From: Elusimicrobiota bacterium
GTDB taxonomy: Bacteria > Elusimicrobiota > Elusimicrobia > UBA1565 > UBA9628
Direction of reading: 5' to 3'
Assembly: GCA_003151975.1 (NCBI GenBank)
Contig: PLZD01000025.1
Span: 99,695-155,350, forward strand
Length of the DNA stretch: 55,656 nt
The translations under genes were made by a program, and so were the position numbers. How positions within the stretch are numbered: the first letter of the stretch is position 1; each line of letters starts with the position of its first letter. Under the pieces are notes generated by a model. The model saw nothing but the letters and a program-made list of their open reading frames with translations, was not told where the DNA came from and did not search any database. Shown here piece after piece: positions 24,501 through 32,410 of the stretch.

Positions 24501-27500
24501 CGAAACCAGGGCGTTGTTGAGCGAGATTTGCGCCCCTCCCGCGACCGCCACGACGCCGGTGGGCAGCAGGACCGCCGTGTGTTCGGTGCGCCCGACCTGC
24601 AGGCGCGAGCCGGAGATGCCCGTGTCGACCCACCTGTCGGCGATCGGACAATCGAGGCCAACGACGGGACAATAGAGGAAGGACGAGGTCGTCTCGCCGA
24701 AGCCGTCGTCTCCTCCGATGACGAGGATGCGGCCGTCGAACATCATGATGGCGCGGTGGGACCGCAGCCGCGGCATCGGGAATGTCGGGACTCCGTTGGC
24801 ATTCTGGTACAGCGCCGAGGCCGCGGCCCACGCGCCGCAGGCGCCGGGCAGGCAGGCCCCGGTCGGAGGCGTGTAGATCTCGCTGGTGTTGAGGACGCCG
24901 GTGGTGCTCACGCCCATCGTGACCAGGACGCGGCCGTCCTGCAGCAGCGTCGCTTGGTGCAGGGCGCGCGCGATGCTCATGTCCGGGCCGCGAGCCCACT
25001 GCCCTGAGATCGGATCGTAGATTTCCATGGACTGCAGGTACATCCCGTTGGGCGAGTTGGGGATGCCTCCGTAGCCGCCCGTGACCATGACCCGCCCATC
25101 GGCCAGCAAAGTGGCGGTGTGGTTCTCGCGCGGAGTCGACATGTACGGAGCCGGCAGCCAAGTCTGAGTATAAGGGAAGTAGGTTTCCACCGCGGAGGTC
25201 GGCCCCGTGGAGATCGCCGTCGTGGCGAAGCCGCCGGCCACGAGCACCCGGCCGTTGACGAGCAAGGTCGAGGTGTGAAGGTCGCGCGCCACGTTCATGG
25301 GGGCGGTCATCTGGGCCCCGTTGGTCAGCGGGTTGAATATCTCGGCGCTTCCCTGCACGTTGGGCCCGTTCGTACCTCCGGCCGAAAGGATGGTGCCGTC
25401 GGGCAGGGCCGTCGTGGACTGCAGCGCGCGCGGCGTGGTCAGGGCGGTCGCCGAGCCCCAAGCGGCCATTTGCGGGATCAGCGACCAAGTCGCGGTCGAA
25501 CCGAGGACGTCGGTCTGGATCGACGCGCGCGCGGGGCAAGCGCTGGTATAAGCGCAAGCCTCGCCGCCGAAGACCTGGAAATCGCCGGCCGGGGTGATCA
25601 AGGCGCTGGTGTTGAAGGCCCAGGGCACCCCGCGCCACTCGAAGGTCCAGGCATTGGGGATGCCGCCGGATTCCGTGTACTCCTCCTCGTCGCCGAACTC
25701 CATAGCCTCGATGATGAAGGTCGCGACGTCGACTGTGAACGATTGCCCCGAGACGTCGATGCGGTTGATGAAGACGTCGGGCTGGCCGCCCATTCCACCG
25801 AGCTTGACTGGGATAACCGTGCCGACCTCCGGCGGATTGACGGAGCCGGCGAATGTGCCGTTTCCATTCACTCCTAAATACTGGATAGTGCCCTGAGGGT
25901 TGATCCAGGTGATCGGGCCGAAGGTGGCCAGGCCCCCCCCTCCGAGCGGGTTCTGGAAGATCGGCGTTCCACCGGGGATGTCGCCCTCGAGCGCCGAGAA
26001 ATTTATCGTATAGGAGCTGGTCTGGATCAAGGTCGCTCCCGTCAGCAGCACCTTGCTTCCGACACCCAAGGTCGCCCCGACGTAGGCTTGAGGGAAGGGG
26101 ATGGTGATCGCCGAGCCGCCGACGATGCTGCCTCCGGTGATAATGACGGTGGTGTTTCCCGCGCTCATGATTCCACCGAAAGTGATGTGCGAGCCCGCTC
26201 CTATGGTGTCGTCGGTGGGCGCGACGGTCGGGAGGAAATTCATTTCCGCCGTTCCGCCCGGGATGCCGAGCAGCGGCATGGTCGCGCTGACGTGGCCACA
26301 GTCGGCTGACGATCCTTGGTTGGAGTTGATGCAAAACACATCGACGCCGCTCAGATTGGCGCGCAGGCCCGACTGCGGCGGGCCCAGGAGGCCCGGAAGC
26401 ATATTCGCGGTGCCCACGCCGAACGACAGCACCGGCTGCGAGAAGAGCAGTTCGCCGTTCTCGATCATCCCGGTGACCGGGGTTCCCAGCTTAGTCAGCA
26501 CAGGGAGCCAGAGATTGCCTCCAGTGATCGCGGTGGGCCAGGGTCCCGGAGCGCCGGCCACGTGGAAATTTCCGAGGATGAACGAGTCCGGGCCGGGAAG
26601 GGGGATGATCGGGAAGGACGCCGAGGCGTTGAAGAAGGTCGTCGTGATGTTGCCGAGGCCGCCGAAGATCTTGACGCTGCCGTCGACGTCGAGCGCGGCC
26701 GACATCATCGCCTTACGCGCCTCCAGAGGCGCGCCTTCGGTGATCGAGTTGGAGATCGGATCGTAGATTTCCGTGCTGGAAAGGAATCCGCGGTTGGCCA
26801 GGACGTCCCTGTCGTTGAGTCCCCCCGCGATCATGACCCGGCCGTCTCCCATCATGATGGCCGAGTGGAAAGCGCGCTGCGCCAGCAGAGGCTGGCCCCC
26901 GACGAAGAAGCTGGCCGCGACCGACGGCCCAGGATTGAAGAGGTCCGTGGGGTCGACGTACCGCGAGTTGGAGCAGTTCGGCGCGGGCGCGCCGCACGGA
27001 AGCCCGATGCCGCCGGCAAACCACACGCGCCCGTCGCGCAGCAAGGTGGCGGTCTGCCCGGCGCGGGCCGTGGTCAGGGAGGGTCCGGCCACCCAGCTTC
27101 CCGGCGCCGCCCCGCCGCATCCGGCCAAGGGCGCTCCCTGCGTGTAAACGGCGCATGTGTTGGTAACCTGGGCGGCGGGGCTGTTTATCGTGCCGCCGCA
27201 GACGAGGACCTGGCCGCCGAGGTTCTGGTCCTTGAGCAAAGTGGCGGTGTGCGCGAAGCGGGTGCCCAGGAAAGCGGCGTTGGCCAGGAAATTCGAGCTG
27301 CAGTTGAGCTTGGGGCTGTAGACTTCGAAAGTGTTGGTGACCCCGGCGGGCGTGATGCCGCCGGCGATCAGGATGTCGCCGTTGGGAAGCAAAGTCGCGG
27401 TGAAGGAGGAGCGGGCGACTGACAGAATGCCCTCGTTGATGGGGTTGTCGAGATTGCGCTGCTCGATGCGCTGGACGGTGGTGAGCTGGGTGCCGACGCC

Positions 27501-27665
27501 TTCGCTGGTCTGGCCGCCGAAATACATAACGTCCCCGTCGGGCAAGAGGACGCCGCTCATGTTGAAGCGGGGCGCCCAGGAGTTCGCGCGCGCGGCGGCG
27601 CCGCAAAAAAGCAATAGAGCCCCGACGAGGGCCAATGATGTCGTGCGCGATGTCTTAGCTTGCAT
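21504..27665 (-). CDS. Giant exported kelch/FN3 protein with FlgD-like C-terminal domain
   Basis: The 2053-residue protein has a signal peptide (residues 1-28). Roughly thirteen kelch motifs of the form RxxHTATLLxDGRVLVAGG lie in two blocks (about 30-345 and 735-1125), with a 380-residue insertion between them. Next comes an immunoglobulin-like domain near 1130-1290 similar to the one after the propeller in galactose-oxidase-like proteins. Five FN3 domains follow (about 1300-1813), then a beta domain ending NHFTVFQ (His at 1951). The FlgD-like C-terminal domain is last (IFPNPFYPS at about 1970 to the final KVVVLR). I see no evidence for galactose-oxidase catalysis; a surface adhesin or filament is more likely. 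It has its own promoter and is coupled to a PorV-like gene. Confidence 0.9.
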   Translation of the reverse strand: MQAKTSRTTSLALVGALLLFCGAAARANSWAPRFNMSGVLLPDGDVMYFGGQTSEGVGTQLTTVQRIEQRNLDNPINEGILSVARSSFTATLLPNGDILIAGGITPAGVTNTFEVYSPKLNCSSNFLANAAFLGTRFAHTATLLKDQNLGGQVLVCGGTINSPAAQVTNTCAVYTQGAPLAGCGGAAPGSWVAGPSLTTARAGQTATLLRDGRVWFAGGIGLPCGAPAPNCSNSRYVDPTDLFNPGPSVAASFFVGGQPLLAQRAFHSAIMMGDGRVMIAGGLNDRDVLANRGFLSSTEIYDPISNSITEGAPLEARKAMMSAALDVDGSVKIFGGLGNITTTFFNASASFPIIPLPGPDSFILGNFHVAGAPGPWPTAITGGNLWLPVLTKLGTPVTGMIENGELLFSQPVLSFGVGTANMLPGLLGPPQSGLRANLSGVDVFCINSNQGSSADCGHVSATMPLLGIPGGTAEMNFLPTVAPTDDTIGAGSHITFGGIMSAGNTTVIITGGSIVGGSAITIPFPQAYVGATLGVGSKVLLTGATLIQTSSYTINFSALEGDIPGGTPIFQNPLGGGGLATFGPITWINPQGTIQYLGVNGNGTFAGSVNPPEVGTVIPVKLGGMGGQPDVFINRIDVSGQSFTVDVATFIIEAMEFGDEEEYTESGGIPNAWTFEWRGVPWAFNTSALITPAGDFQVFGGEACAYTSACPARASIQTDVLGSTATWSLIPQMAAWGSATALTTPRALQSTTALPDGTILSAGGTNGPNVQGSAEIFNPLTNGAQMTAPMNVARDLHTSTLLVNGRVLVAGGFATTAISTGPTSAVETYFPYTQTWLPAPYMSTPRENHTATLLADGRVMVTGGYGGIPNSPNGMYLQSMEIYDPISGQWARGPDMSIARALHQATLLQDGRVLVTMGVSTTGVLNTSEIYTPPTGACLPGACGAWAAASALYQNANGVPTFPMPRLRSHRAIMMFDGRILVIGGDDGFGETTSSFLYCPVVGLDCPIADRWVDTGISGSRLQVGRTEHTAVLLPTGVVAVAGGAQISLNNALVSVETFDISISSWQIVGNLVSPHTGQGMVLTPASGPPGRTVANLYTLGGSGNKINGGAGNTFVENTVDAVLYQGTPDAFTLNRSPTLRISSITATDIGLVGSPFDHGSSVTFRGFNFQGESEGNLGDGTNNTVQYQPRLVIQSLDNSGGTSSQGNSGFALDLTRFIYQSYSGNANNPWTNTDSSITIAMPGYNPATMGGFPAPSGDLVPYGWYQARTASNDQFSDAVVMQSGPPLPAALGSIPTPFPGGVGPVYAGIGVTSITWIWNAPGNVLPVCANGSGVCGFDLYTASNTVLLSTVAPNFGSVGQQFTITGLVPNTQDSIAVAAFNMSGDGPLTVSNTFYTMAVPPVLVSIASVTNTSILLQWSTNGNSPGTVFEITISTDNPDACALILPNPPASCQANGKNPFTTSISTPILLNQGFPDTTNFALLTGLSANTTFSFRVQAYNGANQPSGWANQINAYPLPALPEIYVSTRTRDQVTLITGTAQDSVSVLWNWTNSVPPINPAAGEFFKVYNATSNAVIVTTQNPTYLDIVGGTNTAREIGVSVVTAAGEGPLILGPTVFTLAAAPLPGIPPFVPGSISTGGFVAQWLPDGNPILNTQYVVDLTAVGGFASGTSTTNVAGNIIALAYTGLIPPASLYVVTVAAKNGNGVPTAPAVIGTTSTLANPPINLTLISANATSISFNWNANGNSSSATYQIDYSTDNFSTSDIIFQPFSAHNNVTTNTISGLITGTTYGIRIQGENIFGAVTAFSNILTTAPFNGGGAPGTFSCVIQLHQNNECSGFIGTSPPRFVDIKIPIGNLPVGTIVNVSSMAAIPVSPCGNNGLAIGIQINTFPPVQPTGPVFLTIGYTAADIPPGTNLVQVALQRVDVTGACVPLSTTFDTADMLLTAEVNHFTVFQAGTVLASASVDTTLIFPNPFYPSRGQGYITFGNMPAYSHVRIFTARGELVNEAYANGSGLWIWDGTNKAGRNISSGVYMAAVESADAKRIFKVVVLR

Positions 27666-27711
27666 GGCTTGCTCGGACTAGTCGACCATGGACTATCCGG
27701 GCTTCAAGGGC

Positions 27712-27740
27712 AGAGTAACAGAGCCGTGTTACAAAATCAA
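27712..27740 (-). promoter_or_regulatory. Putative promoter of the kelch giant gene
   Basis: TTGATT (27735-27740), 17-base spacer ending TGT (extended -10) and TACTCT (27712-27717), giving a leader of about 40 bases before the ATG at 27665. The spacer carries a perfect dyad (27715-27732). Confidence 0.55.
27715..27732. promoter_or_regulatory. Perfect GTAACA-N6-TGTTAC dyad, possible operator
   Basis: GTAACA and TGTTAC are separated by six bases, starting two bases inside the -35 and reaching into the -10. The promoter of the lipoprotein gene at 33.8 kb has the same left half-site in the same register with a degenerate right half. A repressor or activator site is inferred. Confidence 0.4.
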
Positions 27741-27778
27741 TAACAGGGACTTATAGGAACTGGGGCGAGGCGGGGACT

Positions 27779-28474
27779 TTAAGGAACGCTGATGACCGAG
27801 GCGCCGCGATCGGTCTTGGAGTTTTGGGGGTCGAGGGTTTTCTTGCCGTCCACGAGGAAGTGGTAGCGGTAGGTGTTGGGGGTCAGATATAAAGTCAGGG
27901 ACCACTGGCCGTCGTCCTTTTCCTTCATTTCCTTCATTCCGTTGCCCCGCACGATGAAAGCCCCCGCGAGCTCCACCTTCTTGGCTCCCGGCGCGGAGAT
28001 CTGGAAATTGACCGCCACGGCTTTCACTTTGGCCCCGTCGGCGGCGTCCGACGGCGGGGCCGCGTTCGGCGCGGCCGCCTTCTGGGCCGACGCGTCGTGA
28101 GGCTTTGCCGGCTCGCGCTTCGGCGCTTCGTTGAGCAGCGAAGGCTTGGGCGGCGGCAACCCGTTCTTGGCGACGGGCGCAATCGGCTCGGTCTTCTTCG
28201 GCGCGGGCGGCGTCTTGGGGGTTTCTACCGGCTTCGGGTTCTCGGCCGTCTTGGCAGCCGGCTTCACGCGCCGCGGCGGCGCGACGGGCGCGGCCGGCGC
28301 CGCGAGATGCTGGTAAATCTTGGCGGCCAGCGCTCCGCCGAAGACGATCACGAAGAAAAAATCGAGGACGAGCAGGACGCCCCAGATGCGCACGCCGCGC
28401 GAGCCGGAGGGTCCCTTGGGCTGGCCGCCGGTCACGGTAGAAGGCGCCGACGAAGGGCCGGATATGTCGAGCAT
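27779..28474 (-). CDS. Membrane-anchored protein with CBM48/AMPK-type glycogen-binding domain
   Basis: The 231-residue protein has one membrane helix (about 30-52), a long low-complexity linker rich in Pro, Ala and Lys (about 55-145), and a C-terminal domain (about 150-231). The last matches the early-set carbohydrate-binding module of AMPK-beta and CBM48 proteins: VNFQISAPGAKKVELAGAF, WSLTLYLTPNTYRYHFLVDG, then DPQN. Such domains bind alpha-glucans or act as protein-docking E-set folds. With the linker outside the membrane the domain is probably periplasmic. Its promoter -35 overlaps the stop of the upstream kdsC-like gene. It lies 113 bases before the kelch giant; that gap holds the giant's promoter and nothing else I recognise. 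Confidence 0.88.
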   Translation of the reverse strand: MLDISGPSSAPSTVTGGQPKGPSGSRGVRIWGVLLVLDFFFVIVFGGALAAKIYQHLAAPAAPVAPPRRVKPAAKTAENPKPVETPKTPPAPKKTEPIAPVAKNGLPPPKPSLLNEAPKREPAKPHDASAQKAAAPNAAPPSDAADGAKVKAVAVNFQISAPGAKKVELAGAFIVRGNGMKEMKEKDDGQWSLTLYLTPNTYRYHFLVDGKKTLDPQNSKTDRGASVISVP

Positions 28475-28483
28475 TTCGGTGTG

Positions 28484-28512
28484 ATTCTAGCGCAATGGAC
28501 CGGGCCTGTCAA
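28484..28512 (-). promoter_or_regulatory. Strong consensus promoter for the CBM48 protein gene
   Basis: TTGACA (28507-28512), exactly 17 bases, then TAGAAT (28484-28489), with nine bases to the ATG at 28474. The -35 includes the TGA stop of the kdsC-like gene (28509-28511). It is the best sigma-70 match in the window. Confidence 0.7.
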
Positions 28513-29072
28513 TCGGCCGGCCCGGCTTCGAAGCGCGCGAGCACCGCGCGCCATTTCCCCTGCGCGCCCAACAGAAGCTCGACGACCTCGCGCACGGCGC
28601 CGGCGCCCGCCTGGGCCCGCGTGATCCAGTGGGCCGCGGCCTTGACCTCGGCCCGCCCGCTGGGAACGGTGACTGCGATGCCCGCCGCCTTGAGCACTGG
28701 GATATCGGGAAGATCGTCGCCCATATAAAGGACCTCGGAGGCCGAGACGCCGGCCTCGATGAGAATGCCGTCGAAGACCGTCTTCTTGTCGAGTCGTCCC
28801 TGATGGATGAAGGAGACCTTCAGGAGCTTGAGCCGTTCGGCCATGCCTTCCGAATTCCGTCCGCTGATGACGCCCGTGCGGATGCCTTCCTGCGCGAGCC
28901 AGGAGAGCGCGATGGAATCCTGCGCGTGCACGCCCTTGAACTCGACGAGGCGTCCGGCTTGGTCGACGAGGTGGTAGATGAGCCCTCCCGTGAGCACGCC
29001 GTCGATGTCCATGATGACGAGTTTTATGCCGCGCGCGCGCTTTACGAGCTGGGCGCGGGAGAGCTTGCTCAC
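28509..29072 (-). CDS. kdsC: KdsC-like HAD phosphatase (Kdo-8-phosphate phosphatase)
   Basis: The 187-residue protein has the compact HAD fold of the KdsC/YrbI group: motif I MDIDGVLTGG (residues 21-30), motif II VISGRNSE (about 67), the motif III lysine (probably in LDKKTVF, about 95), and motif IV MGDDLPDIPVL (about 117). There is no cap domain, as expected for tetrameric KdsC. The enzyme removes phosphate from Kdo-8-phosphate during lipopolysaccharide core synthesis; related phosphatases act on other sialic-acid-like sugars. The start is a GTG overlapping the Tal-Pgi stop (GTGA). The arabinose-5-phosphate branch of the pentose pathway links it to the RpiB and Tal-Pgi genes upstream. Family certain, exact sugar likely. 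Confidence 0.9.
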   Translation of the reverse strand: MSKLSRAQLVKRARGIKLVIMDIDGVLTGGLIYHLVDQAGRLVEFKGVHAQDSIALSWLAQEGIRTGVISGRNSEGMAERLKLLKVSFIHQGRLDKKTVFDGILIEAGVSASEVLYMGDDLPDIPVLKAAGIAVTVPSGRAEVKAAAHWITRAQAGAGAVREVVELLLGAQGKWRAVLARFEAGPAD

Positions 29073-31888
29073 GCCCGGACCTTCTTTCCCTCGACGAGAG
29101 GCTCGAGCGCGTTGCGCAGGGCGCTCAAAGGCTTGGAGCCGGAGTTCCCCAGCTCGAGCCGCAGCACGCGGCGCCCGGCCGCCTTCAGGGCGGCGTAATC
29201 GCCGAGCGCCTGCGCTCGGTGCAAAGTCGCGAAGTCAAAAGCGCGTCCCGCAATCGGCAGGGCGGCGCCTTCGGAATCGGAAAGCATGAGAAAGACTCCC
29301 GAATCAGGGCCTCCTTTGTAGAGCTGTCCCGAGGAATGCAGGTAGCGCGGCCCGAACTCCAGGCACACGGGATAGTCTCCGAGACGGCGCAGAAGGCCGG
29401 CGATGCCGTCGAGCGCCACGCGCTCCTCGTCGGGATTGACGTAGGCCAGAACCGCGAGATAGTCCCCCTTTTTGAGGCGGGACAGGTGCGCGCGCAAGAC
29501 CGACTCGAGAGGAAGGTCGGGAGCCGTTTCCGCGCCGGAGCCCGTCAGAATCTTTACCAGCGCGTCGTCGGCAGAGGCCGCCCAGCCGCCCGCGCGCAAA
29601 GGCGATTTCTCGGCGGGAAGCTTGCCTTTCTTGAGCGAACCGAGCAAAGTGTTGGTCTGGTCTTTGGCGGACTGCACGTTGGGCTGGTCGAACGGATTGA
29701 TCTTGAGCAGGAAGCCGGCGGCCGCGGTGGCGACCTCCCATATTAGGAACTGGGCGCCGAGGTCGTAGGCGTCGCGCAGCGGGATGGTGATGACGGGATG
29801 GCCCGCGCGCTCCAGGTCGCTCAAGCGGTCCACCGCTTTTTTGTCGGGCGAATTGGGAAGCTCGATGCGCACGAAGAGCCGATCCTTGCCGAAGTTCCCC
29901 TCATCAAGGCGTTCTGAGGGAACCGGCACGATGCCCTGTCCCTCTTTGCCCGTCGACTCGGCGACGAGCTGCTCGATCCAGAGGCCGAGCGATTCGATGG
30001 CCGGCGAGAGCGAGAGGGTCAGCTTGTCCTGTCCCTTGAGCGCGTGGCGGCCGAGCGCCGCGCCCAGACGAAGGCCCGGGTTTTGCGCTGTCTCCGTCGA
30101 GGGCGAGAGCTGGCGCATCGCCTCACGGGCGTTGGACAGCAACTTCTCGACGTCGACGCCCATGACGGCCGCGGGCAAAAGACCGAAGAGCGAGAGCGCG
30201 CTGTAGCGCCCTCCGATGTCGGCCGGATTGTTGAACACGCGGCGGAAGGACCGCTCGCGCGCGAGCTTGTCCATCGAGGTCCCGGGATCGGTGATGGCGA
30301 CGAACTGCCGCCCGGCCTTGGCGCCGGCGAGCTTCTCGACCTTCGAGTAGAAATAGTCGAGGAAGCAGTTTGGCTCGATCGTGGAGCCGGATTTGCTCGA
30401 GACGATGAAGAGCGTCTTGGGCAGGTCGAGCCGGCCTTCGAGCGATAAGATCGCTCCGGGATTCGTCGTGTCGAGAACCTCGAGCTTAGGATGACCCTTG
30501 GTCGCGGGAAAGCAGGTCCGAAAGACCTCGCAGCAAAGGCTCGAGCCGCCCATGCCGAGCACGACCGCGTGGCTGAATCCCTCCGCCTTGATCTCGGCGA
30601 CGAACTGGCGCAGCTGGCCGACGTTCAAGGCCATCGCGTCGGCGACCGTCAGCCAGCCGAGCGAGTTCTTGATGATTTTTTGGTGGTCCTTCTCGGATTT
30701 CCACAGCGACGCGTCCTTGTCCCAGAGCCGCGAGATGAACATCTCCTTGCGCAGCTGCTCCAAGCCCGTCTCGACGACTCCGGCCTCGGCCTGAACGATT
30801 TCCTTCTTGGCCGCGATCTCCCCCATCAAAGTCTCGAACGATTTGGCGAAGGATTTGACGCCCTCGTCCTCGAGCTCGCGCATGACCACGTCGAGCTTAA
30901 CGAGCTTTTCCAGCTTCTGCCACTGCGCGCGCGCCTCATCGACGTTCTCCTCGATGCTGGGCCGGCAGCGTCCGTGGTCGCGGAACGCGTCGACGGTGGC
31001 CGGCGGCATCGTGTTGACCGTCGGCTCGCCGATGAGCTCTTCGACGTAGAGCACGTCGCTGTAGGCGGGGTTCTTGGTGCCGGTCGAAGCCCAGAGCAGG
31101 CGCTGGGGCTGCGCTCCGAGTTTCTTGAGGGCCGCGAAGCGCGGGCTCCCGAACTCCCTCTTATAAATCTGATAAGCGATCTTGGCGTTGGCGATGGCGG
31201 CCTTGCCGCGCAGGGCCAGGGCCTCGGGCGTGCCGATCTTGTCGAGCTGCTTGTCGATGTTGCTGTCGACGCGGCTGACGAAGAAGCTGGCGACCGAGGC
31301 GACGCGCGAGAGGTCCTTGTGGTGCTTGGCGCGGCGCTCGAGTCCTTGGAGGTAGGCCTCGACGACCTCGGAGTAGCGGTCCTGCGAGAAGAGCAAAGTG
31401 ACGTTGACCGGGATGCCGTCGGCGGTGGCGTCCTCGAAGGCCTGCAAGCCCGCCTTCGTGCCGGGGATCTTGATCATCACGTTGGCGCGGCCGACCAGCT
31501 TGTGGAGGCGCAGGGCCTCAGTGTGGCTGGTCTGCGCTTCGTGCGCGAGGTTCGGCGCGAGTTCGATGCTCACAAAGCCGTCGGTTCCGCGAGAATCGTC
31601 GTAGAGCGGCTTGAAATGGTCGGCGGCCGCGCGGATGTCTTCGATCGCAATCGCCTCGAAGATTTCGGCGGGGGTCTTGCCCGCCTTAGCCTCACGGGAA
31701 ATGGACTCGTCGTAGGCCGACGAGCCGCCGATGGCTTTCTCGAAGATCGTTGGGTTGGAGGTCAGTCCGCGCACGCCGTCGTTCTCGATCAGGCGCTTGA
31801 GTTGCCCGGACGAAATTAATTCGCGGCTGACGTTGTCGTACCAGACGCTGACGCCGAAGCGGTGCAGTTCCTTGAGCGGGTTGGACAT
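29069..31888 (-). CDS. Bifunctional transaldolase / glucose-6-phosphate isomerase
   Basis: The ATG at 31888 is chosen because the protein then begins as transaldolases do (NPLKELHRFGVSVWYDN) and forms a TAATG overlap with RpiB. The 939-residue product has an N-terminal transaldolase (about 1-365; TSNPTIFEKAIG, the Schiff-base lysine region VMIKIPGTKAGL, and RLLWASTGTKNPAYSD). A C-terminal phosphoglucose isomerase follows (about 400-930; GMGGSSL, the SKSGSTIE motif near 590, GGRYSALS). Fused Tal-Pgi proteins are known in several bacterial groups. The two activities join the non-oxidative pentose pathway (sedoheptulose-7-P plus glyceraldehyde-3-P to erythrose-4-P plus fructose-6-P) to fructose-6-P/glucose-6-P exchange. 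The stop overlaps kdsC. Confidence 0.96.
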   Translation of the reverse strand: MSNPLKELHRFGVSVWYDNVSRELISSGQLKRLIENDGVRGLTSNPTIFEKAIGGSSAYDESISREAKAGKTPAEIFEAIAIEDIRAAADHFKPLYDDSRGTDGFVSIELAPNLAHEAQTSHTEALRLHKLVGRANVMIKIPGTKAGLQAFEDATADGIPVNVTLLFSQDRYSEVVEAYLQGLERRAKHHKDLSRVASVASFFVSRVDSNIDKQLDKIGTPEALALRGKAAIANAKIAYQIYKREFGSPRFAALKKLGAQPQRLLWASTGTKNPAYSDVLYVEELIGEPTVNTMPPATVDAFRDHGRCRPSIEENVDEARAQWQKLEKLVKLDVVMRELEDEGVKSFAKSFETLMGEIAAKKEIVQAEAGVVETGLEQLRKEMFISRLWDKDASLWKSEKDHQKIIKNSLGWLTVADAMALNVGQLRQFVAEIKAEGFSHAVVLGMGGSSLCCEVFRTCFPATKGHPKLEVLDTTNPGAILSLEGRLDLPKTLFIVSSKSGSTIEPNCFLDYFYSKVEKLAGAKAGRQFVAITDPGTSMDKLARERSFRRVFNNPADIGGRYSALSLFGLLPAAVMGVDVEKLLSNAREAMRQLSPSTETAQNPGLRLGAALGRHALKGQDKLTLSLSPAIESLGLWIEQLVAESTGKEGQGIVPVPSERLDEGNFGKDRLFVRIELPNSPDKKAVDRLSDLERAGHPVITIPLRDAYDLGAQFLIWEVATAAAGFLLKINPFDQPNVQSAKDQTNTLLGSLKKGKLPAEKSPLRAGGWAASADDALVKILTGSGAETAPDLPLESVLRAHLSRLKKGDYLAVLAYVNPDEERVALDGIAGLLRRLGDYPVCLEFGPRYLHSSGQLYKGGPDSGVFLMLSDSEGAALPIAGRAFDFATLHRAQALGDYAALKAAGRRVLRLELGNSGSKPLSALRNALEPLVEGKKVRA

Positions 31889-32346
31889 TATTTTCCCCTT
31901 GAGAATTCTTTTTCGATCGCGATGACTTTGTCGAGGCGGCGCTGGTGACGCTCCAGCTTGGAGAAGCGGGCGCCGAGCCACACCTTGACGATTTCCTCGG
32001 CCAGCGACGCGCCGATGATTCTGGCGCCGAGGCACAGGATGTTGACGTCGTCGTCCTCGACGCCCTGATGCGCGGAAAAAGTGTCGTGGCAAAGCCCGCC
32101 GCGCGCGCCCGGGACCTTGTTGACGGCGACGCTCGCGCCCACGCCGCTGCCGCAGACCATGATGCCGCGCTCGGCCTTGCCGCCCGCGACGGCCAACGCG
32201 ACCTTCTTGGCGTAGTCGGGATAGTCGACGGCCTCTGCGCTGTCGGTCCCCTGGTTGAGGATTTCGTGACCTTGCTTTTCGAGAAGCGTCTTGAGGTGGG
32301 CTTTGAGCTCGTAGCCGGCGTGATCGGCGCCTAGGGCGATCTTCAT
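31888..32346 (-). CDS. rpiB: Ribose-5-phosphate isomerase B
   Basis: The 152-residue protein is a full-length RpiB/LacAB-family isomerase. Visible are MKIALGADHAGYELK, the DYPDYA block (about 42), VCGSGVGASVAVNKVPGARGGLCHD with the catalytic-region Cys (about 65-90) and DDDVNILCLGARIIG (about 100). It interconverts ribulose-5-phosphate and ribose-5-phosphate. The start at 32346 gives the canonical N-terminus; longer frames upstream are non-coding. A TACAAT box lies six bases before the ATG and no ribosome site is present, suggesting a leaderless message even though it also follows the kinase gene. Its stop shares a base with the Tal-Pgi start. Confidence 0.96.
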   Translation of the reverse strand: MKIALGADHAGYELKAHLKTLLEKQGHEILNQGTDSAEAVDYPDYAKKVALAVAGGKAERGIMVCGSGVGASVAVNKVPGARGGLCHDTFSAHQGVEDDDVNILCLGARIIGASLAEEIVKVWLGARFSKLERHQRRLDKVIAIEKEFSRGK

Positions 32347-32352
32347 CCGTCC

Positions 32353-32382
32353 ATTGTACCGATTCGAGAGTCGTTCGAGCAA
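32353..32382 (-). promoter_or_regulatory. Putative leaderless promoter for rpiB
   Basis: TTGCTC (32377-32382), 18-base spacer and TACAAT (32353-32358), six bases before the ATG at 32346. The -35 overlaps the arm of the adjacent hairpin. Confidence 0.5.
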
Positions 32383-32410
32383 CTGCACGACAGTGCAGTT
32401 GCTATTTTTT
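32378..32410 (+). terminator. Perfect 11-bp hairpin with T6, intrinsic-terminator shape on the plus strand
   Basis: AGCAACTGCAC and GTGCAGTTGCT flank a GACA loop and are followed on the plus strand by ATTTTTT. This is a textbook intrinsic terminator, but every recognised gene nearby is on the minus strand. On that strand the hairpin directly follows the kinase stop codon (32402-32404), without a U tract, and might protect or process the message. The T run doubles as the Lys-Lys codons of the kinase tail. Confidence 0.6.

Noticed and set aside
21504-27665. Annotation of the kelch protein as galactose oxidase
   Set aside because: The fold order is similar but copper-site and Cys-Tyr cofactor residues were not identified, and the FN3 and C-terminal domain parts indicate a structural surface protein.
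29069-32092. A longer Tal-Pgi protein of 1007 residues starting at 32092
   Set aside because: The extra N-terminal residues lie over the rpiB coding region and are not transaldolase-like; the ATG at 31888 gives the normal N-terminus.
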